Positions 1 to 12,854 of a DNA stretch of 64,000 nucleotides are shown piece after piece (the first letter of the stretch is position 1; every line of letters begins with the position of its first letter). The translations under genes and the position numbers were made by a program. A model generated the notes under the pieces. The model was not told where the DNA came from, did no database searches, and worked only from the letters and a program-made list of their open reading frames with translations. Location of the stretch: contig JABYQN010000008.1 in NCBI GenBank assembly GCA_022606135.1, positions 1,178,001 through 1,242,000 of the forward strand, read 5' to 3'. Source of the stretch: Fomes fomentarius (lineage: Eukaryota; Basidiomycota; Agaricomycetes; Polyporales; Polyporaceae).

Positions 1-499
1 CGCCTGGTGACTGACGCTCTATCCTTTATGTCAGATCACCTTGACCTTGTGGCATGCTTGATCTATTCTCGCCCGAACAACCTTGCCCGTAATCGAATCA
101 TGATCATCGCTGGAAGAGCACCAAATAGTGGATGATCATGACCGTCACATTAGCTCAGTGGCACGAGGACCCCTTCAAGTTGTTGTTGAACATCAATCTC
201 GTCTAGATCTTTCTGCGTTACGACACCCTCCTCCTAGGTTCCTCAGACTCGAGAAAGCGGACATCTACGATGGTATGTAGCCCTTCCAATATTCGTCCTC
301 GACTTAACAGACTACGGACGTATCTGAGGTCAGATATTCTAGGCGCGAGAGAAGAGAAAATGTACGGTAACGATGGGTGTAATAAAGTTAGAAGACCAAG
401 ACGTATTCGAAGCGACGTTTATTCCGTTGGTTCTGATCTTGGAGAGAGGAATAACATGGATCCTCTTGTGCAACATCGACTGACTGTGCACACAAGGGT

Positions 500-1729
500 C
501 TATCCCGGACGCTATATCGCGGAGGCAGCAATATTCATACACTGCATGTCTTTCGGTAGAGTTCCTGCCTTTTCTACGACATGTCCCAGCGTTCGTCCCC
601 GGCGCGGGATTCCAAAAGAAGTTTGCGGAGTTGCGAGAGGTGTCCGACGACCTCAAGAGTGCCCCAGTGACTCGGGTAAAATTGTAAATGGTGAGTGGAC
701 AAGAGCTGCCCCGAGCGCCATGGCCGGACTCACATCGACCGTGTGATGCTCTCATTACGCAGGAGCGGGGGGAGGTCGCACCAGCAATCACCGCACATTT
801 TCTCGAAGGGATCTATCGCACTGACGTTGAGGGAGCCAAGTTAGCGGAGGAAGAGGAGATTGTGGGGAACGTGGGGGCAGTTGCTTTCGTAGGTAAGCGA
901 TCGTTGTTCACGTGGAGTAAAAAGCATCCAAGGTTCACATTCAAACTATCCAGCTGGGTCGGATACGGTTCGTGCCTTACTTGTTGATATCGTATCATCA
1001 TGATTTCTCATAGTCACTACCACAGACATTTTCCGTACTGCAGACAGTGTTCCTCGCCATGTCGTTATACCCCGATGTTCTGAAAAAGGCACATGCGGAA
1101 CTCGACGCGGTTGTCGGGCCTAGCCGCCTTCCAGATTTCGACGACGAGAGGTCTCTTGTCTACGTCAGTGCGATCATCAAAGAAGCACAACGCCGGATTC
1201 CTGCTGTGCCGACTGGAATACCGCACGGCACAACGGAGGACCTGGAACTGCGCGGATATCTCATCCCTGCGGGTACCGTTATAATGCCAAACATATGGTC
1301 AGTATCACGAGACGTCGCTTTCAATACCGAGCACCTCTTTAACTCATCAAACCACCTTCGCATATTTTTAGGGCTTGCATGCACGATCCAGAAGTGTTCG
1401 AAGATCCAGAGACGTTCCGTCCAGAACGTTACATCAAGGATGGCGCACTCAATCCCAGCGTGCGCGACCCAGCAGCGTTCACGTTCGGGTTCGGTAGACG
1501 GTGCGTGTTCATGTCTTTCACCGGGCTTCCTTGTAACTCAAGGGCTTGTAGGATTTGCCCAGGACGCTACTTCGCAGAGGCAGCGATGTTCATCAACGTT
1601 GCTGCGGCACTGCACGTCTTCGATATATCGCCTCCTTTGGATGAGCGGGGGAATGTGATCAGGATTGTGCCGAAGATGACGGATGGTATAGCCAGGTGCG
1701 TTCTGAACAACCTTTTCCACGCTTTGTGA
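500..1729 (+). pseudogene. Cytochrome P450 relic (O-methylsterigmatocystin oxidoreductase-like)
   Basis: The 3' half reads as an intact basidiomycete P450. It has an ExxR helix (EAQR near 1183), a PERF-type segment (FRPERYI, about 1414-1434) and the heme loop FGFGRR/ICPGRYFAEA. Clean introns lie at 1298-1371 and 1501-1551, and the frame ends at 1729. The 5' half is broken. A segment recognisable as VPAFVPGAGFQKKFAEL (about 575-640) runs into an in-frame stop near 690. The following stretch needs frame changes. The exon before the intron ending near 1044 lacks the AGxDTT oxygen-activation motif expected in the I helix. I infer a dead or dying monooxygenase gene; family membership is clear, the substrate is not. 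Confidence 0.75.
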
Positions 1730-2029
1730 CAATATGCTCAACTTCACAGCCATCCGGAGGACTGTCGTTGCACTATCAAGCCGCGCTCTGCGAGCGCAGA
1801 AGCATTGATTTTGGCGCAGGCGGCGAGTGACTCGGATCGTCACGTTTCCTAGTAGTAAAGGAAAACTGGCCCGTGAAGTGCCACGCATAGAGAATAGTAG
1901 GAATAAGCGACACACGGACTTCTTCAGGCAGGGCATGCAGATGTTTGATATTTCAACGTTGATAGTTATCACTGCCTTGCAAAATGTTTCATGTTTCCCG
2001 ATTCCAATGACATTGAGGCAAATTGACCT
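1730..2029. other. Intergenic, nothing recognised
   Basis: This is the 3' flank of the P450 relic. Reading both strands gives no coding or RNA signal. Confidence 0.5.
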
Positions 2030-2297
2030 TTAAGTTTCCGAACGAAACAGTATATGCCCGCCGTAAGTGTGCTGAACTTCACCTAGTACATTTAAAACAG
2101 ATGTTGCAGCGCTGTCACAGTAGGTGTCCTGGCGCTGGAACTGCAATAATCCGTTTTGAAAGAAAGCGCGGTCTCGCCCGAACCCGGCCATATAACGCAT
2201 ATGTTGGTCGCCTACAACAAAAGGCAATTATATCTGTACAGGCCTAGTCACTTCTCGCGCCCATACACTATCCAGCCAGACACCCTGACTGGAGGTA
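2030..2297 (+). repeat. Dispersed repeat R1, copy 1
   Basis: This stretch is clearly related, in the same orientation, to 12870-13135. Shared blocks include TATCCAGCCAGACAC near the right end and CTACAACAAAAGGCAAT / CTACGACGAAAGGCAAT in the middle. The copies differ by substitutions and small indels, so they are old. No open frame is conserved between them. A transposon fragment or solo terminal repeat is the most likely origin, but no terminal motif or target duplication was seen. Confidence 0.65.
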
Positions 2298-2758
2298 GCT
2301 CCCATGTAACCTTGTTTGAGGATACAGGAAAACGATAACATGCAGAGCAGAGCAGGCTGATGGTACACTCTTTAGAGTCAAGAAGGTTCTCCTGATTTTA
2401 TTCATTGACTGAGGATCATAGGTGTCATCCTACTTGTCTGAGGTGAGGTCGTTTTTCAGTGTTCGTAATCGGTGAAAGTTTTGAATGCACTGCAGCAGTC
2501 CGACTACTATCGGTGAGTTGGAGACCAGATACAAATAGCAATAGCACATACCGTGAGATCATAAAATCAGAAATCTTCAGTGATGGGTCTACCACAGCGT
2601 CTCCAAAGTAATGCGGTGGATATTTGATGGAGACAGCATGGTACTGTGAAAGCCATCCAAATCAGAGTAACGCCGAAGATTACACACTTACAAGTTGAGC
2701 TTCTTCAGCTTTGAGAATGCTGCGGGTGTCCCGTTTTGTGAGCGCCGGGCGCCGAGTG
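2298..2758. other. Intergenic, nothing recognised
   Basis: Relatively AT-rich sequence between repeat R1 and the F-box relic. It lies downstream of the relic's 3' end and has no supported gene. Confidence 0.45.
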
Positions 2759-3347
2759 CTAGAATTGGCCCCATATGTACGGCAAAGACTGATCCCCACC
2801 AAGAGTGAGGTCTTCCAAATTTGTGAGTGAGCGGATGAAGCGCAGGAGGCCACGAGCGCTTGATCTTAGATATAAATACTGCGGAGCTTCACAGTTCCCA
2901 ACAACGAGAACTGATACAGACATGTGTCTGCAAAGCGAGGTGGGTAGGACTTCCACTCTATGCAGTAGAAGTCAAGGATGACGCAGTTTTTCAATAGGCG
3001 AGCGAGCTTCGTGACTGGTACGTATTTCTCAGGCACATAATAGCTCACAAGTTTGAGCTCGGCGACCATATGTGTAAGGTGGGAGTTTGCTTCCAGAGTT
3101 GGTTGACCTGATTTAACCGCTGTAGTTGCACTGTGCGATACATATTGAAGCGGCTTCGAGGGAGCCAGGCGGAACATATGAGGGCGATGCGGCACCAGGT
3201 ATCGTACCTGCCCCGGTCTATGTGCCTTGCATAGTGGACGTGGGCGACTGAGTCGATGATGTACTCGCACGTCTCGACAGGGAAGCGACTGTTGTCCATG
3301 GCTGGTAGGTAGGAACAAAGAGGCAGAGAAGACTCCAGATGCATCAT
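2759..3347 (-). pseudogene. F-box protein relic, two frameshifts
   Basis: The N-terminal part (3347 down to about 3110) reads as a typical basidiomycete F-box head: PVETCEYIIDSVA, then IALICSAWLPRSRFNMYRTV. Related sequence then continues in a second frame (LTHMVAELKLVSYYVPEKYV, about 3100-2890) and in a third (LRFIRSLTNLEDLTLGG, about 2860-2790), where a leucine-rich segment is visible. No splice sites reconcile the three frames. Intact members of the family link Skp1/Cullin ubiquitin ligase to substrates through the C-terminal repeats. This copy cannot make such a protein without two frame changes, so I call it a pseudogene. Confidence 0.6.
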
Positions 3348-4522
3348 TTGACAATGCTCTGCTCTTCATATACGTGCGTCGGACCAGAGCACCACGGCCT
3401 GTATTTGATTGACCATACAGGCCTCATAAACCCGCAGTACCACTAGGCAGTGCACATGCGTCTAGCATATTTTCTCCGAAGAATCCACCTATTTTGCTTC
3501 CATCGCATTAGAGGATTGTGGACAGTGTGGATCATGATGACTATCACCACCATGATCAGTGAGTGAATTCAGTTCATTAAATAGGATAGTACGGATTTTA
3601 GTTAGTTATTACAATGTGGGATGATCCCTCGGCTTAGCAACGTAGCCGAGTTGGATATTCTACATCGTCCTCGTCCTCAACCTGACGAGATTATCTGAAG
3701 ACATCAGCAAATATCCCATCCGGCCAAGACTCATCTCGCACATCGTCATCTCGGTGCTCTCGGCGCTAGCATAAAGACTCGGAATGCATTGGACATAATT
3801 CGAATCCTACTAGGCTGAACGACAGGCGTTCTACGACAATGAGCAACATCTCAAGTCCCGCATTCAGTCTCAACGGGCATGACATTGTGTACGGCTTTCC
3901 ATCCGCCCGATCCGACATAGGCCACCAAGCCTGAGTGCAAGCACTGAGTACTGAATGCTTACCATCGTTGTCATGTTCAATGAGATCCGTCAGCGTGCAT
4001 GGTGAGTCCTTCGTCAGTTCTCTAGCGTCTGTAACAACTGTAGGCTCAGCATACAGCAAACTTCTTCTCTGAAGTTACGGCTTCCAATCTATCGGCAGAA
4101 TCTCACACACACGGTCAGTAGCCCCATCTCTCTCGAGTTTCGAAATGAAGGTGTGCAGCGGGATTACCGGCGTAAAGAACATCTAGCTATAGGTCACCCA
4201 GCTTACCCTGTATCAGTAGACGTTGTGCGTGGTGGTTCCCTAGTGATACCATTTGTTCGCGACCCTCCGAGAGGTAGAGATGGAGTGGCAAGAGATTAGT
4301 ACCGATCAATTCCAAGGCGCAGACGTCCTACGGCCACGACGTCATTACAGATTGTGCATTACATTCAGCATTCCGACTCGGGGGACAGCACAGCAAGACA
4401 ACAAAAAACAAACGTAGACATAGAGTAGGACTCCAAGACCATTGGACAAGTTCAAGACTAATAAGCATAAGCGTAAAGTCCGAGCCGCGTCCCAGGGTAT
4501 ATCGAGCAGGCAATCACCCGAT
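3348..4522. other. Intergenic, nothing recognised
   Basis: Sequence between the 5' end of the F-box relic and the 3' end of the cohesin gene. Short open frames exist on both strands, but none resembles a known family or has supporting splice sites. Confidence 0.45.
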
Positions 4523-7500
4523 TCACCGGCGAACACGCTTCCGACGGACCTGAATCTCGGACGCCTGGGTTTCCTGGGATGCACCCTTCGCACCGGAAGG
4601 CGAACCAGCTTCATCTTCGTGGTCGACGCCGTTGGTTGTTATATCAAGCATCTCCGCGTCCGATGGCTCATCATCTTCGGAGCGGCCACGCTTGCGGGAG
4701 GCCTTCGGCGTCTCAGGCGATTGAGGCTCTTCAGGTTCTTCTGGCTCTTCCGGCTCTTCTGGAGGGGCAGAGCCTCGCACAGAAGACAACGGAGTGAGAG
4801 ACATTGAGTTTCGGGCAGGTGTAGGGGAGGGAGACTTGGTAGGGGACTTCGATGGGGATTCTGTCTGAGTCTTCTCGAGCGAGGCGCGTTTGCGCGCTGG
4901 ACGGGGTTCATGCCGCGCCTTTGGGGTTGTGGTCGCAGCGGCCGCATCGTTCTCATCCCCCGTTGCGTCAGGCTCACCCTCGGATACGGCACCATTCTGA
5001 GCGGCGCGCTTGCGTGTCTGTCGTCGTGGTAGATGATCGAGATCACCGTTGACCATGAGACCCTCGACCTCGCTTGCTTCTCCTGCTTCGTCGTCGGTGG
5101 TGACGAACTCCATGCTCTTGGCGCCATCTTTCCTCTTCCTGCCCCTTCCACCGGCACCTAACACTGACCTTAGTGTTATAATGGGGCACAACTAAGCCGA
5201 ACGCACCTTTCTCCTTCATAGAAGCAGTTGAGAGCTTCTTCTCGTATGCCCGATAGGGCTCCCAGAATTTCGAGGTAGGGGAGATCTCAACCTTGGACTG
5301 AGCGATGATGTTGTCCAAGTGAGATTTGCTATTGCGGAACCGGCGTCAGTAGTGCCTCATACGCAAATGAAACGGCTGATGAAAACTTACATCGTGGCGG
5401 AGTCTTGGCTGTTGATAGAAGAAAGCAGAGGTAGTAATACCCGGAAGAATTTGATAGACTTGTTCCGTGCCTTCTTGTTCTTCGTACTCTCGTATCCGGC
5501 AAGTCGCTTCCCTATCCAGCTGAGGGAAGTGGTCTGGATCTCGACGACGTGATTGCTCTCCAAACGTCGGACCACCGCCAATTGAGCTCCACGGATCAGC
5601 AGGCACGCGGAAAGGGTCTTCCCAAGGGCGATGGATTGTTCTTCGGTATGTGCCACGGAGTCGAGGTAGAGAGTAAACGACTATGGAAAACCATTGTCAC
5701 AGGTGGTTTCCAAGCAAAAGGCATTGAACACCCACCTCCTGCAGTGCTTGGCAAATGATTGCGACCACTGCTTCTCCGTTGTTCTTGTACATGCCCTCTT
5801 CGCGAAGGATCTCGACTATGACTTTGGAGCACAAGTCAAATGTCGGTCCTAGACGACCATAATGCGCGAGGATGGTTGAGGCGTGACGGAAATGGATCAC
5901 ACCCGCTCGGATTGCTCGGAGGAAGGTCGTAACAACTCCGATAAACACGTACTCCTTCTCCAGCTGTGCACGAGACTGCGGTCGCGGACCTGCAGCATTG
6001 TCAGCTCAACCCCTTCTCACCGCACATTCATGTACTATCTCTCACCTGGTGATCCCGCCTTCGCGCCTTTCTTCCCACGGCCCTTCTTACCCTTCTTGGT
6101 TTCTTCAACCTCGGCTTCTTCCTCTTCCTCTTCATTATCTTCTCCGCTGCTCTCGTCTTCCTCCACAGCCGCAGGTGCAATCTCTTCCGCGAAGCGCTCG
6201 ATCTCCGCCTGCACAAAACCAGCACAACGATATTGCACTTCGTCGTCGAGAGACAGAGGCAGAGCAGCTGTGGGAAGCCTACTCCCGTCGGGTGCGACGA
6301 TTTCAGCGGCACAGAAGAGTATATGCAAAGTGAGAAGACTTTGGAACGCCTGTGATCGCCCGTTGCATGAATACCGGTCACTTGTCAACAAACAGATTGC
6401 AACATACCGCTCGACGCACGCCTTCCACCGTGTTGGATTGAGTACCCACAGCAAACTCCACAAGCTTCTCAAGTAGTGACTCTCGTTCTTCCTTCAGTCT
6501 GTCGCGGAATTGCATCTCCTCCGAAGTGAGCTCAGCGGCTGCCGGGAGGCCCCGTGCTTTCCACATTATGTGCAACGTAAGGAGGTGCAATGCGCGATCC
6601 ACCATCTGCAGATTACACGTCAGCAGTAGGACAATATTCGACGAAATGGTAATGCATACCATCTCTTCCTCCTTGTAACCCAATCGTCCACGCTCAGCAA
6701 GAGCGCTAACAATATCCCATGCGCTACTCTGTTTCCCGCCTTCATCTTCTTCCATCCACGAGGTCATGTCGCGGATGCCGAGCAAGGCGGCTAGACGAGC
6801 GCAAATAGCACCCAGGGACAGAACCTCGTCTTCTGTGAAGGACGCAACTTCTATCTCGTCTCGGCCAGCGATAGCGTCCCTCAAGGAGGTGGACAGTTCA
6901 TCCTCCAACTCGAGAATCTTCGCGCTATTGGTCTTCGACAGGCTTGTCGCATCCATCATGCGTCGAATGGTGCCAACAGCATTCGCAAGCACGACAGGAG
7001 ACGAATGGGACAGAAATTGCTTCGTGACTTCTTCCCATAGACTTGAGTATGCCTGAATGGCATACGCCGTTGAGTTGCCATACGAGTTATAGCACATGAC
7101 AAACCACCACGCACCGTCACCATCCTCATCTCGAGGTACAAGTCCAAGTTCATCAGCTGAGGAATGAGCAAGACGTCTGAGATCCTGCCCTCGTCAGTCT
7201 GATGTTTGACGAACAACCGCGGCAGTGCCTTGATCAATGCGCGAGTAACATCGGACGAAGTCGCATCCTCGTCAGCCTGATACGGCTCCATCGTCAGTAC
7301 TAGGGTCGAGTGGTTGAGTGATAAACGCACCTTCTTCGCGCTAGCAGCGTCAGCCAGACCTTTGCGAAGACTGGCGACAAACAGCTCCAGTAGGACAGCT
7401 TCCTCTACCTCCTCTAGTCGATACGCGTCGTCAACTGATTCGTCGGACGCCGTCTGCTTGCCTTTCGAACGAGAGGTAGGCCGAGATGCTTCGCCAGCGG

Positions 7501-9551
7501 CCGAATGGTCCAGGAGCAGAACATCCAGCAGTGTCTCCCAGTCGCGTACCGGGTCCACTTCGTCCCACAGCGCTTCCACAACGAGTGCGGTTCGTCCCTT
7601 CGGGTTGTTGCCTACGAGAGATGCGACCTCCTTGGCTCTGACTCGTTGTGACGAACCCTCACCGAGGTCCATGCTGTCCTCGTCTTCACCATCGTCTGCG
7701 GTCTTATCCAGGGCACGCCCCCAGCTTACTAGGAGCATGCCGAGCGCTTTGACGCCTGCACGAGCCTTGTCCAAGTCTGTTGGTTTCCTCCCGACCAACC
7801 GCTCATCTACCGTTTCATCCCATACCCCCTTGACGAAACCGCTGACGGCCCGACGGACGCGCGCTTCTTCGTCAAACACCAGTAGGCACAGCTTCTGGCG
7901 TTGCTCGTCCTCGAGCAAACCGTGCCCGTCGATGGTCTGCAACACTTGAACGACTGCGACGCGAACACTCAGCTCGATGTCACCGATGGCCATCTCTGTG
8001 AGTCGTGGCTTGAAGCGCTCTGTGAAGTGTTGCAGCGCCGCAGCGCCAATGAACGCGGTCTGCTCGTATGCAAGAGCAAGTGCTCGCACCGCCTCGAGGC
8101 GTACCTGGGTCTGTGCGTCTGAGAGCACCCAACCGACATAGCGCAGGTAGGCGCCGTCCAAGAAGTGACCCGGATACTTCTTGAACCAGAGACCCATCGC
8201 GCGCACGCATTCGGCTCGAATATTGGGGTCGAGGTCTCGATATCGGTGAACGAACACGCTGGATATACGCGGTCAGAAGGGTAACATAGATAAGAGTGTC
8301 TCACCTACCCGTCGACGAACTCCTTGAGGAACTCTGCAAGCTTCGACCGCCGCTCTCTGACCTCCGTTGCTTTCTTCTCTAACTCCGTCTCGCGTGCATT
8401 CCCACCCTTCCCCTTATTGCCCGCTGCTTTCCGTTTCCGTTCGCCCTCTCGCTGGCGACTGATGACTTCTGCCTCTTTCTCCACCGCAGCAGCAACATCG
8501 CAAAGCGCGGTCTCTACCTCGAGCGCGATGACGGTGGCCGTATGGCGGAAGCTACGTAGCTGGGAAGATGACATGGCTATAACCCAGGTTTGGAGCGTCG
8601 GCATCAAGTCAGAGGTATATAGCGAGCCGAGTTCGGCGGAGGACACGATGAGGCGTTCGAGGAATTCGGATAGTGACTTCCGGAATTTTTTGAACATGGG
8701 GAGTTTCGATGTCAACGGGTAGATGGGTGTGTCGTCCTAGTGGCGACGTTGGTTATCGAAGTATGAATTTATAAGACAACACACCCACCTTCTTCAGGAT
8801 CTCTGTGAAGTCATCCAACGCGTCCACAACGCCATCATAGTCGACTACTCTGTCTTCGTCCACCGAGTCGTTGCAGCCACACGCGCGCAAGATACAGTTG
8901 ATGAGCTCCGCCAAGCTTGGACCAGGCGTATTGGGTAGAGATTCCAGATAATCCTCAGCAGTCGACTGCAGCGCGGCGGCCGGATTCATGATTGCGTCTG
9001 CATCAACTCACGTTAGTACGAACCGTCAGGGACCACGAGGAGCTGTCTTACTGAACAATGCATTATCCCCAGCAATTTTGCTATCCCTCGCGACTTTCTC
9101 CGCATCAAACTCCCCCTCTCCGGCTGCAGGCTGCTTCCCCTTGCGCGCACCAGTCTTCCTATGCTTGGGAGGTCCTGCTGGTTTCGTGGTGGTGCGTCTA
9201 GTACCCGTCCCCTTGGGTGCGCGTGGTTTCTTAGGCGCAGCAGCGGTCTTCGTTTTGCGTTTCGTTGGAGACTTTCCGGCTGGTTTGGGCGCGTGATAGT
9301 CACCTTCCTCTACCTCAGGTTCGTCTTCGTCAGGCTCATGGTCAGAGCCGTCGCTTCGCGCGTCATCAGCATCGTTCTCCTCGTCACTGGTCGCGTCGGA
9401 TCGTTTCCGCTTGAGTAAGGAGCTGTTCACTGTGACGTTGGTTAGCTTGCAGCTAGTGACCTGCATTCGAGAGCATGAGCTTACCAGAGACGAAATGTTG
9501 TGCCTGTTTTCTCTCTCGTTGAGATCGTCGTGGTTCCGCCGCGTCGGCCAT
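4523..9551 (-). CDS. Cohesin subunit SA/STAG (Scc3/Psc3 family)
   Basis: HEAT-repeat subunit that binds the Scc1 kleisin in the cohesin ring and is needed for loading and sister-chromatid cohesion in the nucleus. I chose the ATG at 9551: it gives a basic start (MADAAEPRRSQRERKQAQHF) followed by a GTAAGC intron. A charged linker follows, then the STAG domain (LESLPNTPGPSLAELINCIL onward, about 8960-8310). Next is the stromalin conservative domain (FVHRYRDLDPNIRAECVRAM, from about 8257), then helical repeats to about 5200. The C-terminal tail is disordered, with an EEP repeat and several SPSK/SPT sites, and ends in a basic RRKRVRR. There are roughly ten short introns. No disruption was seen. 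It is the divergent neighbour of the RSC7 gene. Confidence 0.9.
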
Positions 9552-9786
9552 ACCGGCAAGAATGGTGGAGGAGGATGTGGTCAGACTCAAGACGCGCCGC
9601 GCGCGACCGTGTTGTGCTGTTTCCCAGAAAGGTGTTACACGTGATCAGGGCGCTAGCGCGTCTGTGGCTCGTGACTCGCGACTCTCAACCTTGGCCATTG
9701 GCTTGTGAGCCGACATTCATCACCCGTCAAGTTTTGTCAATTCGCTCAAGTCTCTCAACTACTTGCTTACTGTTGATTAGTATCTC
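9552..9786. promoter_or_regulatory. Bidirectional promoter, cohesin SA / RSC7
   Basis: Only 235 bp separate the two start codons, so both promoters and both 5' leaders must lie here. No TATA box is evident. Shared regulation is inferred from the spacing only. Confidence 0.5.
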
Positions 9787-11578
9787 ATGGCACCGAGCAC
9801 TCCCAAAATCATTATCCGGCCTCGCCGTAGCCGTACAACCCGAGCTGCGTCTGTTCGGGAAGATGAGGTCGACGACGAAACTGAGACAGGCGCGTCCGGC
9901 TCCGCACCACAGACACCACAAGCAGACGAAGAAGAGGAAGAACAGATAGGCGTTGATCAGGACGACGATGCAGACCCCAGTGTCCAGGCAGACAGCCCCG
10001 ACGAGGATGGTGAGGACGCATTAGAAGAGGTGGCCGAGCCAACCCCCGTGCGCAAGAGAGGTCGACCACGAGGGAGGGGACGCGGGGCGATTGGCACATC
10101 CACTCCGCGCGGCAGTCGTGGTCGAGGGCGGGGAAGAGGACGTGGGAGGGGGAGAGGTATAACCATCAAGCTTCCAAAGCGGGGTGGAGAGGACGGGCTG
10201 GAAGCTGAAGCTGAAGTTGCGGAGGCGTCAGCACAAGAAGGTGAAGAAGGTCCTATCGGCGGTGGAAAGCCTTTCCGGCGAATACAAGGGAAGGTGTATA
10301 TTCTTGATGGCGACGAATACGTGACCGAGGACGATCCAAAAGGTGACACCAAGATTGACCAGTACGGAAACTTGCTTGGAGGTGAGCCTAGGTAATCCAT
10401 GTCCGTGAAATCGCTTGCTGAATGTTTTCAAGGGCGGAGGTTCAAAGCTCAAACGTTCGTCCTACCCAATCGACATCCCGAACGCAAGTACATGCTCGCC
10501 ATCGACGCTGCACGTACATCCGGATTCCGGGACTCGTTGTACTACTTCCGTCGTAACCCACTGGCCATGAAACTGAACGCGACTCAATGGGAAAAAGACC
10601 ATCTCATCGAAGTGGGCAAGCTCGGTTCTCATCTCAAGACCCGCAGCGTCACCTTAGTCACTGCTCGGAGTGCCTTCAAACTCCACGGAGCCAAGACATT
10701 AGTCGGTAGGTTGTACCCAAAGGCTCGCTAAATATTGGCGCATTGATTGGTTAATTCTAGACGGCAGATGGGTGATTGATGATTACTACGAAGATAAAGT
10801 ACTCGAAGAAGTCATAGCCAAGGGTCTCAAGCCAGGTGACCTCGTTGGTGAGCTGCAAGACACTTCTAATCTTGCCAATGAAGCCGCTGCCCTCGTGGCG
10901 GGCACCTCAGGCGGAGGTCAAGCCGGCAAGAGCGAGCGGAGTGGCGGCGTGCTCGGTCTGTACCGTGCAGGAGGACCTACGACAATCTTCGGCGGTTCAG
11001 GATGGGGTCCATACAGCGACGGGCCGCTCAACGCCGTCCGCAAGTCCTATCTTACGCGCGACGGCGTGAACGAAGAGAACTGGATGCTAGTTGCAGCGGA
11101 GCGAACCCTCGAGATGACGAACGAGTGGACGAAGCTGAGAAAGGAAGCCCTCAAGGTGTGTGGAGGAATTCTGGATGTGGAGGGCGAGCAGGATGCTACA
11201 CCGGGGAAGACGGCCGAGGAGATTATGGAGCGCGAGAGGAAAAAACGAGAACAGGAGAGTCAGTTGCCAGTCGGTGTGTACGAGCCCCAGACTGGCATTG
11301 TTCTATGTGAGTCTTCTCCCTTTCGTCTCCTGGTATCAATTGACGATCGTCGACGTAAAGATCGTTCAGACACGCAACCAACACATGCTCGCTGGGAGGC
11401 GCTGTCCGACGATCACGAGAAGCGTCGTGTCCTTGGCGGCGCCAAAGTCGGCGGCGGTGGGTGGGGCCTTGCATGGGTTGACACCCTCATGGAGGTTCCT
11501 CAGGAGCAGGTTGAAGACCATTGGGCGAGCGAACGGGAGCGTTACCAGGAGCTCCTTGCGTCGACGCCCTCTGCATGA
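9787..11578 (+). CDS. Chromatin remodelling complex subunit RSC7/Swp82 family
   Basis: Accessory subunit of RSC/SWI-SNF nucleosome remodellers in the nucleus. The N-terminal third is acidic, then carries a long RGRGRG tract and RGRPRGRGRG, which resembles an AT-hook/RG DNA- or RNA-binding tail (about residues 80-125). The CRC-subunit domain follows: FKAQTFVLPNRHPERKYML, AARTSGFRDSLYYFRRNPL, LVTARSAFKLHGAKTLV, then DGRWVIDDYYEDK. Introns are visible at 10382-10432, about 10708-10760 and about 11307-11369, each joining in frame. The C-terminus (THARWEALS...) is also typical of the family. The start at 9787 is the first ATG after the shared promoter. Fungal genomes often encode this family once; whether this one joins RSC or SWI/SNF cannot be told from sequence. 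Confidence 0.88.
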
Positions 11579-12854
11579 CATATCTGGGTATTTTGTATTT
11601 TATTCCGTTGTGGCTGACTCTGATGTCAAGTTGTCGTTTTACGATCCGTATTACGAAATTGTACTACCGCGATACCCACCAAACTGAGGCATGGACGCTC
11701 ACATCCAGTCAGAATTCGTCTGCGATTGCTCATGAGTCATGTAACTTTCACGCAATTTTTTTTCTCGGCCCTTACTCCTACCGTATCTAGAACGTGTCCC
11801 CTCCTCGTATTTCGAGGTCACAGTAGGCGACCTCAGTAATCAAGGACCCGTGGCCCTTCGCAAGACATGTCCGGAGGAACCCTACTTGGGCATCGGTGAC
11901 GTGACCCGGTTTTGTCGATCGGACAAATTTTCTTCACTTTCTTCGTCGATTTTTAGTCCTCTGAGATTGGAGCGAGACATCGACAACATGTAACAGACTC
12001 GTTGGGAGACTTCTCGGCCACATTAGGCAAGCTAAACGCTTCGTCGGCATATCCTGAAACTCTATAACCGTTTCCAGCAAACAGACGTTCTTGTAATGAA
12101 ACGCTCTTCTCATCCATCAGTTGCAGGGCGGACCTCTCATGTGAGAACGCTTGGGCGTGCTTGAGGTCCTTGTCTTGTGCCAATATTGATGTAAGCGTCC
12201 TGCTCAAGCAGGAGCTCTCCTCAGAAGATCATGATGGCGACTCATGGACGACACGACTCGGAGTTCTTGTCTCTCTCTCTTCTAGTGTCCTATTGCATGA
12301 TCCTTGCGCTACCGATAGTCAGATTACATTTGTAGGGTATTCTATGTGTGCAACCCTGTACCTGTCAGAAACTGCCGTGGAATGATTGAACTTGGAGAAT
12401 GTCCCTCCGTAGGCGACGACCCTCTCCGTGACCGGACGTCGGAGTTGCGTGCATTATGCTTCCCTACTAGACACCCTGGTCCAGTGCCCATGACGACAGA
12501 CACTGCACTATGCGTGACGAAGATTGTGGCTCAGGACAGAAGTGCGTACTCTTCGACAGTACTGTCTTGCTTGTGATCTAAATGGACGCCTATCATACAG
12601 CCCCGCTCTCTCAGATATCGTTCGCGTTCGCTGCGATGTGTAGGATAGGCTCAATACGCATGCGAGGTCTCTGGGGGGTGGACGCTTACCTGAAGATAAG
12701 TGATCGTAGGTCAGAGCCTGTTATTTTTGCGTGGATCTCGAGTATCGGTTGGTATCCGAGCTCCTTGTGGTAGGAGAACAAACACCGGCCGCAGTGTTAG
12801 GCCCCGAGACGAACTCATATAGAATAGAAATGAGTGACATACGGCAAGTATGTT
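11579..12854. other. Intergenic, nothing recognised
   Basis: No convincing gene on either strand. It includes the 3' region of the RSC7 gene. Confidence 0.45.
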
